From Candidatus Lariskella endosymbiont of Epinotia ramella (GTDB taxonomy: Bacteria > Pseudomonadota > Alphaproteobacteria > Rickettsiales > Midichloriaceae): a stretch of 64,000 bases of DNA. Shown here piece by piece: positions 58,148 through 64,000 of this stretch. A program made the translations under genes and the position numbers. The notes below the pieces were generated by a model. The model was not told the origin of the DNA, made no database searches, and was given only the letters and a program-made list of their open reading frames with translations. The stretch covers positions 434,001 through 498,000 of the forward strand of contig NZ_OZ026472.1 in NCBI RefSeq assembly GCF_964019805.1. Direction: 5' to 3'. The first letter of the stretch is position 1. Each line of letters opens with the position of its first letter.

Positions 58148-58801
58148 CTATTTAGATTTTTTGAAATATACCTCAGGAATCAACTCCAAAATTTTCTCAA
58201 CAGACTCGCCAAGCGTAATGTGAGTAGTATCAATAACATTATAAGGCGCTCCCAACTTAAGTGGTGCAAGCTCTCTGCTGCTGTCCTTTAAATCCCGCTC
58301 TCTCAAATCACACAATACTTGGTCATGTATAATATTTTCACCAGCATTTTGCAACTGTTTAAATCTTCTTTCAGCTCTAACTTCTAAATCTGCTGTTATA
58401 AACACTTTTACATCTGCTTTTGGAAAAATCACTGTTCCTATATCGCGGCCCTCAATGACAACACCAAGTTTCCCACAAGGAAAGTTACGCTGCACATCAA
58501 GTAATGCATTCCTAACTTCTGGAATAGCAGCAACAGGTGGAGTAAACTTACTCACTAAAGTTCCATGTAAATCTAGTTTCGAATTATCGTTAAAGTCTGT
58601 TTTACTAATCAGCTTTTTTATCTCTTCGATATCACCTAACCCTATTTTAGCTTCAAGCATTCTTGCTGCAACTGTTCTATAAAGAATTCCTGTGTCTAGA
58701 TAATCAAAATTAAGAATTTTAGCAAGTAATCTTGCAATGCTACCCTTTCCAGAAGCAGCAGGACCATCTATAGCAATTATTATACACCCCTCATTTCGCA
58801 T
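58148..58801 (-). CDS. cmk: Cytidylate kinase
   Basis: Phosphorylates CMP and dCMP. The 217-aa protein has the P-loop AIDGPAASGKGSIARLLAKI, the NMP-binding DYLDTGILYRTVAARM, IEGRDIGTVIFPKADVKVFI and the lid arginines in LRERDLKDSSRELAPLK. It lies directly upstream of rpsA. Confidence 0.96.
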   Translation of the reverse strand: MRNEGCIIIAIDGPAASGKGSIARLLAKILNFDYLDTGILYRTVAARMLEAKIGLGDIEEIKKLISKTDFNDNSKLDLHGTLVSKFTPPVAAIPEVRNALLDVQRNFPCGKLGVVIEGRDIGTVIFPKADVKVFITADLEVRAERRFKQLQNAGENIIHDQVLCDLRERDLKDSSRELAPLKLGAPYNVIDTTHITLGESVEKILELIPEVYFKKSK

Positions 58802-58942
58802 GACATTTTTTATTCTGTTATTTGCAAAAAATCAAGGATATCAGACTATATGAATTAGTTTTTTGCCGCAACTGAAATGCTAGCATTAGTACTTATATCA
58901 CATCTATAAGAAACAATAGAAAGTATTCATTAGCGCATGTAA

Positions 58943-60268
58943 TCACAGGTACCGCACTAAAATATTTTCTGCAATAAAATTACATTCATGATCTAAATTT
59001 TTATTTGTTACGCTAATGTGAGAAACTAATTTCCCTTTGTAAAAAACACCAGGAGTAGAATGCAATATAACTTTGCAATATTTTTTAGGCTCAAATAAGT
59101 TCCAATTTATTTCCTCATCTTTTAGCATTTCTGACGTTATGCACTTCACATATAGTTCTTTAATAAGATTATCACCTATTTTTTGGTTTACGTGAATAAG
59201 AAAACGCTTATCCCATATATTGTCACCAAGCATAAGGTGTTGCTTATCTTGCGTTATTTTGCTTTTCTCTCGAAAAAACACTAAAACTTCAAGATGCTGT
59301 ACTATCTGACATCCAGCTAAAGTACGATCACTTAAGCATTCTATACTACAAATTTGAGTATCTAATAGTTTAATACTATTCAATCTAGGTGGATGTTGTA
59401 TGCCACTTACACTACGAAGGATATGAACAAGTAAACGAAGCCTGATTTCCTCATGCAAATGAATGAATTTCTGTATATTCATACTAATAACGCCCAGCTC
59501 ACTTGTCTTACAAATTGCAGAGAAGGTATCTACTGTCACATTATGCAAAAAATCCTTTGCTCGTTTTGCATTTTCCGCGAGCAATTCTAGCCTGTTTATT
59601 AATTCGATATACTTATTATCATCAAGGTGTTTCTTTAGTTGTGCTCTAATTGATGCTCGCGTATATTTGGGATTCTCATTTGATGGGTCTTTCACAAAAT
59701 AATCCCAACCAATTTCTTTATACACACTTTCTATCTGCGCTCTGGAAAATTCTAAAAAAGGACGTATTATTTTCACCTCGCTTCGCTTGCAGATACTTGG
59801 AATACCAGCGATTCCATCTACTCCACTTCCACGCATAATGCGCATTATAACTGTTTCTGCTTGGTCATCTTTGTTGTGTGCAGTAAGAAGACAATCAACA
59901 TTTTTCTTCCTGCAGTATTCAATTAATAAACTATATCTTGCATCTCTTGCTTTTTGATGCATATTTTTTATAAGTTTGGAGTCTTGCTTATGATCCCACT
60001 TTATTACTACTGAATCTATACCTTTAGATTTAAGGTACATAGATGTTTTATACGCTTCTTCCTGCGATTCATCTCTAAGTGAGTGATCAATCGTTACAGC
60101 AGAAAAATCGAAAGGTGCGCAGTTTATAAGGTTATGTTTCAACTCATTTAGACAAGCAATGAGACACATGCTGTCTATACCACCTGAAACAGCTACAAAA
60201 ACTTTTTTTAAAGAATAACGCGCTATTAACGCCTGGATAGCTCCAGTAAATAATGTCTTAGTGCTCAT
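58943..60268 (-). CDS. tilS: tRNA(Ile)-lysidine synthase
   Basis: Converts the wobble C of tRNA-Ile(CAU) to lysidine so that AUA is read as Ile, essential in an AT-rich genome. The 441-aa protein has the PP-loop VAVSGGIDSMCLIA near residue 30, LLTAHNKDDQAETVIMRIMR, and the TilS-specific IRPFLEFSRAQIES and PSNENPKYTRASIRAQ. The C-terminal domain is present but divergent (GVFYKGKLVSH). The common partner ftsH is not adjacent. Confidence 0.95.
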   Translation of the reverse strand: MSTKTLFTGAIQALIARYSLKKVFVAVSGGIDSMCLIACLNELKHNLINCAPFDFSAVTIDHSLRDESQEEAYKTSMYLKSKGIDSVVIKWDHKQDSKLIKNMHQKARDARYSLLIEYCRKKNVDCLLTAHNKDDQAETVIMRIMRGSGVDGIAGIPSICKRSEVKIIRPFLEFSRAQIESVYKEIGWDYFVKDPSNENPKYTRASIRAQLKKHLDDNKYIELINRLELLAENAKRAKDFLHNVTVDTFSAICKTSELGVISMNIQKFIHLHEEIRLRLLVHILRSVSGIQHPPRLNSIKLLDTQICSIECLSDRTLAGCQIVQHLEVLVFFREKSKITQDKQHLMLGDNIWDKRFLIHVNQKIGDNLIKELYVKCITSEMLKDEEINWNLFEPKKYCKVILHSTPGVFYKGKLVSHISVTNKNLDHECNFIAENILVRYL

Positions 60269-60574
60269 TGATTATTATACAGCTCTCCAATATTAATAAA
60301 TTATACCAAATTCCCCAAGTTTTTTTATAGCTCTTTTTGCAGTCTAACACCAACTCTTCATTTAGGCACTGCTGGCAAAATGCCTACCTGCTGTATATTT
60401 TACTCTGCAAAAACTATTAAAATTTATCTTCAGAAAACTTTGGATAGGCTGCTCTTGACTCGATTTTCGCAATATATTTAGACGAGTTGCTAATTTCTGT
60501 CTTATCTTGCTCTGCTTATAAGTCATCATTTTGCTTCTCATCAAGTTTTGCATTTTCAAAATTGCTTCAATCAA
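60269..60574. other. Intergenic region tilS to IS5-like copy 3
   Basis: 306 bp without a supported gene. It has repeat traces: inverted D (ACCAACTCTTCATTTAGG at about 60348-60365), an AGGCACTGCTGGCAAAATGC piece related to the 62109 element, and a H/C fragment ending GACGAGTTGCTAATT (about 60483). Confidence 0.55.
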
Positions 60575-61474
60575 TAGACCTCTTGCATAACCTATTTAAA
60601 GCTCAAAGTTATAGATACCAGCAAGTAAATTAAACCTTAAACCGAATCGTTTTCTTCTGTTCCTATAACGATCAGCGATAATTTTAAATCGTTTGATCAT
60701 GCCTATGACGTTTTCATTTAAAACACGTTCACTAGACAATTGACGATTTTTCTTTTTATCTTTCCTGCTTAGTGGTCGCTTTTTTGTCTTTTTCTTTGGT
60801 AACTCTGAATTATAATGCAACTTATCAATGCCTTGATAACCAGTATCTGTAAGAACTTTAATCTCAGGGTGGATGTGAACTCCGGATTCTTTAAATAACC
60901 TGAAATCATGACGCTTGCCATTAGAAAAATTAGTGCAAATGATTTCTTTTTTCCTTTTATCCACAATAAGCTGAGTTTTTAGAGTATGTCGCCTCTTTTT
61001 TCCCGAATAAAAGTGCTTCTGTTTTTTTTAGGTCGTTCTATCGGTGTTTCAGTAGCATCAATTAACACAAGTTCGTATTCAGAATCGCTTTTTAGTAATG
61101 CTTTACGTCCAGGTAGTGAAAATCGTTTATCTTTAATTAGAGTATCTTCAATCCAACGTATATTACGATAACAGGCACTTTCACTTATTCCATAACTGCG
61201 GGAAATATGAAAATATGTCCTGTATTCACGCAAGTACTCAAGCGTCATGAGTAATCGATCTTCTAAAGCCAATTTATTGGGTTTTCCACCTTGAGACTTT
61301 AAAATAGCTTCAGCTTCTTTTAATATACTTAGTATAACTTCAAACGTTCCTCGTTTAATGCCAGTAAGCCTGCGAAACTCTTCTGCGTATTCATCTTTGA
61401 TGTTTTCAAACTTCATGTTATCCTTGATAAAATCAAGGATTTTAATCAATTTATATGGTTATGCAAGAGGTCTA
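60575..61474 (-). mobile_element. IS5-like insertion sequence, copy 3 (900 bp), at the 3' end of def
   Basis: Perfect 18-bp ends at 60575-60592 and 61457-61474. It entered the last codons of def, which now ends RPLA-stop using IS sequence. With copy 4 it forms a direct pair bracketing def. Confidence 0.95.
60596..61449 (-). CDS. IS5-family transposase with -1 frameshift (copy 3)
   Basis: ORF A at 60979-61449, ORF B ending at 60596. Products are identical to those of copy 1. Confidence 0.9.
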
Positions 61475-62037
61475 TTAGATTTTTTCCTCGCTTTCAGCAT
61501 TTTTTTTACTAGCATATCGCGCTTTATTTTTGATATATGATCTGTAAATATTATACCATTTGTATGATCAATTTCATGTTGAATGCAAACTGATAGTAAA
61601 CCATGCTGTAGTTCAAGAACATGTTTATCACCATAATAATCAAGATACTCCACTACTATATCAGAAGGTCTTTGGACATCTGCATATATATCCGGCAATG
61701 ACAAACAACCCTCATGAAATGATGACTTATCATTAGAACATTTGATAACCTTCGCATTAACTAAAAACATTGGCATTCCATCTACTGGAACAGAATCATC
61801 TGACCTTGTGATATCCACTACTATAACTTTCTTAAGCACTCCTACCTGAACTGCTGCAAGGCCTATACCATTATTTTCCTTCATGGTAAACAACATATCA
61901 TCCATGAAACTACGTAAGGCATCATCAACAATTTCTACATCCTCAGATTTGCAATGTAACCGTGGATCTGGTTCAAGGATTATATTCATCAATACTTGAC
62001 TTCTATCTACAATATTATCTCGCATAAACTGTGCCAT
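61459..62037 (-). CDS. def: Peptide deformylase, C-terminus altered by IS insertion
   Basis: Removes the formyl group from nascent proteins. The 192-aa protein carries all three metal-site motifs: GIGLAAVQVG, EGCLSLP and QHEIDHTNG. Met1 begins MAQFMRDNIVDRSQV; Met5 or Met17 (MNIILEPDPRLH) are alternatives closer to the family start. The final residues RPLA and the stop codon lie in the inverted repeat of the IS5-like copy 3. Removing that IS with one TA would give a C-terminus of KSNID instead, so activity should be unaffected. fmt, its usual neighbour, is absent. Confidence 0.95.
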   Translation of the reverse strand: MAQFMRDNIVDRSQVLMNIILEPDPRLHCKSEDVEIVDDALRSFMDDMLFTMKENNGIGLAAVQVGVLKKVIVVDITRSDDSVPVDGMPMFLVNAKVIKCSNDKSSFHEGCLSLPDIYADVQRPSDIVVEYLDYYGDKHVLELQHGLLSVCIQHEIDHTNGIIFTDHISKIKRDMLVKKMLKARKKSNRPLA

Positions 62038-62108
62038 AACATACTAATAATATACTCAAGAATTATCACACCAACATAAAAACGTTATAGTCAAGAAAAT
62101 TGAAGATA

Positions 62109-62220
62109 TTAGGTACTGCCGGCAAAATCACTTTCGCAGACCTTTTTTGCCTGATCTGCAATAACTGGTACTTTAGCCATTAAGATCCTCAAAGCGTGCA
62201 CTTATGAAGGCAGTACCTAA
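62109..62220. repeat. 112-bp palindrome-ended element
   Basis: Perfect 12-bp inverted ends TTAGGTACTGCC (62109-62120) and GGCAGTACCTAA (62209-62220) enclose non-coding DNA. Similar single ends occur near 33138-33155, 36700 and 60365, so this is one more small dispersed family. Confidence 0.7.
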
Positions 62221-62653
62221 TTAGACTTCTTATGGAACTTGTTCCAGTTGAGCAAGTGCAAGTAGCATCTAACAAGCCACGGAGCGACAAAATAATTAAC
62301 AGCTGGAACAAGAATTTCCGAAGAAGTATATTATGAAAGCAAGATCGAGTGACGTGCTGAAGCATCTTGAATCTGTGAATTAAAGAGTCTTATCTAGTAA
62401 CTAAGATTTTAAGCTTTATACTCGTCATACTTTTCAAAATTGGCGCCTTAAAAAAAAGATCGCTCGTTGTGTATTGATTATCACTGCCTCACACTCTTCC
62501 TAGCATAACAATTCCTATACTAACAATGGTATTATGACAGAGCACTTCTACACAACCTAATTTAAGTGCAAAACATCATACAATACATATATTGTAAAGA
62601 TATATCTATTAATACTTATCATGAAGCTTAAAAAAACTTCACTTAATATCAAT

Positions 62654-62690
62654 ACTATAGTTCTGAATTTGATATGTGATCTGTAAACAT
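62654..62690 (-). pseudogene. Short def-like 3' fragment at an IS border
   Basis: Read on the minus strand from the IS border, the sequence gives MFTDHISNSEL-stop. The first residues match the def segment IFTDHISK at 61525-61550, and the DNA agrees at about 22 of 25 positions. It may be the tail of a lost or duplicated def; at this length, chance is possible. Confidence 0.35.
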
Positions 62691-63590
62691 TAGACCTCTT
62701 GCATAACCTATTTAAAGCTCAAAGTTATAGATACCAGCAAGTAAATTAAACCTTAAACCGAATCGTTTTCTTCTGTTCCTATAACGATCAGCGATAATTT
62801 TAAATCGTTTGATCATGCCTATGACGTTTTCATTTAAAACACGTTCACTAGACAATTGACGATTTTTCTTTTTATCTTTCCTGCTTAGTGGTCGCTTTTT
62901 TGTCTTTTTCTTTGGTAACTCTGAATTATAATGCAACTTATCAATGCCTTGATAACCAGTATCTGTAAGAACTTTAATCTCAGGGTGGATGTGAACTCCG
63001 GATTCTTTAAATAACCTGAAATCATGACGCTTGCCATTAGAAAAATTAGTGCAAATGATTTCTTTTTTCCTTTTATCCACAATAAGCTGAGTTTTTAGAG
63101 TATGTCGCCTCTTTTTTCCCGAATAAAAGTGCTTCTGTTTTTTTTAGGTCGTTCTATCGGTGTTTCAGTAGCATCAATTAACACAAGTTCGTATTCAGAA
63201 TCGCTTTTTAGTAATGCTTTACGTCCAGGTAGTGAAAATCGTTTATCTTTAATTAGAGTATCTTCAATCCAACGTATATTACGATAACAGGCACTTTCAC
63301 TTATTCCATAACTGCGGGAAATATGAAAATATGTCCTGTATTCACGCAAGTACTCAAGCGTCATGAGTAATCGATCTTCTAAAGCCAATTTATTGGGTTT
63401 TCCACCTTGAGACTTTAAAATAGCTTCAGCTTCTTTTAATATACTTAGTATAACTTCAAACGTTCCTCGTTTAATGCCAGTAAGCCTGCGAAACTCTTCT
63501 GCGTATTCATCTTTGATGTTTTCAAACTTCATGTTATCCTTGATAAAATCAAGGATTTTAATCAATTTATATGGTTATGCAAGAGGTCTA
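62691..63590 (-). mobile_element. IS5-like insertion sequence, copy 4 (900 bp)
   Basis: Perfect 18-bp ends at 62691-62708 and 63573-63590; same orientation as copy 3, 1216 bp away, with def and its upstream region between. Confidence 0.95.
62712..63565 (-). CDS. IS5-family transposase with -1 frameshift (copy 4)
   Basis: ORF A at 63095-63565, ORF B ending at 62712. Products are identical to those of copy 1. Confidence 0.9.
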
Positions 63591-64000
63591 TTACTTCTAA
63601 TAAACTTACTTTGCATAAATTACTTCCTGTAAATTTTAAAAATTGAACCACAACAAGTATGAAATCTCAAAATACTTATGGTAACGCTTGCGTCATAATT
63701 CTAAGGAGCTATAAGATTGATCTTGGTAGTAAGCAATTATACTGCACATAAAGTCCAGCAGGAAAAGTGGCAAAATTACAAAAAAACTTATGGATTTTGT
63801 TAAGTAATATTTTATATCGCCAAAAATTTAGCGCATGTCCGCACGTGAGCTAATTTTTGACTGATAAACTATAGAGGCAAATAAATGCTATTATAGAATT
63901 ATATCTAAAAGCATAAGTGCCACAAAAGTTTTGAGAGAAATAAACGAAAATAAATATTAAACCCTTGTTAATTTGTAGATATAAGTGTTTCTTTATAAAA
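63591..64000. other. Window end, intergenic
   Basis: 410 bp without a gene. It contains repeat E copy 3 (63679-63805), followed by a TTAGCGCATG...GAGCTAATTTTTG stretch resembling the surroundings of family A. Confidence 0.55.
63679..63805. repeat. Dispersed repeat family E, copy 3
   Basis: TAACGCTTGCGTCATAATTC, GGTAGTAAGCAATTATAC, AAAGTCCAGCAGGAAAAGTG and CTTATGGATTTTGTTAAG match the copies at 23350 and 52340. Confidence 0.75.

Larger units (their letters stand above)
62038..62690. other. Intergenic region upstream of def
   Basis: 653 bp between def and IS5-like copy 4. It holds a palindrome-ended element (62109-62220), a possible distant repeat F piece (about 62225-62330), a GTCATACTTTTCAAAATTGG block (about 62425) and a short def-like tail at 62654-62690. 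Confidence 0.6.

Overview
This AT-rich window looks like the chromosome of an obligate intracellular alphaproteobacterium of the order Rickettsiales. The gene content (PPDK, a RatA/COQ10-like protein, a DUF3576 lipoprotein, a class Ia NrdB, split ATP synthase b and b' subunits, cmk-rpsA, a zapA pair) fits that order. Flagellar stator genes motA/motB and a PHA synthase point toward a Midichloriaceae-like lineage rather than Rickettsia proper. The family placement is inference from gene content.

Layout. 0-9.6 kb: lolC-type permease, infB, acpS, gltX and a DUF3857/transglutaminase-like protein. 9.8-11.8 kb: a decayed tandem paralogue of that protein. 12-15 kb: phaC and a Bax inhibitor-1 family membrane protein. 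15-18.5 kb: almost gene-free, holding an IS982 element, a MITE and repeats. 18.5-21.6 kb: comEC cut by an IS1-family element. 22-27 kb: an orphan 414-aa protein, motB, motA, coaBC. 27-30 kb: an Rpn-type nuclease and an orphan pair, one of whose proteins ends in a ubiquitin-interacting-motif-like helix. 30-36.6 kb: ppdK, an orphan, ratA-like, nrdB, tsaB. 36.7-41 kb: an IS5-like copy, a repeat field, murG, hpf. 41-43.5 kb: a stomatin/SPFH gene cut by an IS256 element, then tRNA-Thr. 44-52 kb: grpE, a MauE-like protein, HU, pgeF, atpI-atpB-atpE-atpF'-atpF, yidC. 52-58.8 kb: DUF3576 lipoprotein, zapA with a coiled-coil partner, tRNA-Leu, rpsA, cmk. 59-64 kb: tilS and def, with IS5-like copies on both sides of def.

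The housekeeping genes cover translation (infB, gltX, rpsA, hpf, tilS, tsaB, def, two tRNAs), envelope and division (lolC, murG, pgeF, yidC, zapA), energy (F0 operon, ppdK), cofactors (coaBC, acpS) and nucleotides (nrdB, cmk). They are set in an intergenic matrix made largely of dispersed repeats: at least three MITE-like families and several palindromic families, most of which I found by comparing copies inside the window. Four IS families are active or recently active. In two cases (comEC, stomatin) I could identify an 8-bp target duplication and show that removing the element restores one continuous reading frame. The genome appears to be in an active phase of IS expansion and gene loss.

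The most interesting single candidate is the 338-aa protein at 28319-29335 (minus strand). Its C-terminus closely resembles a eukaryotic ubiquitin-interacting motif, which would suit a secreted host-manipulating effector.
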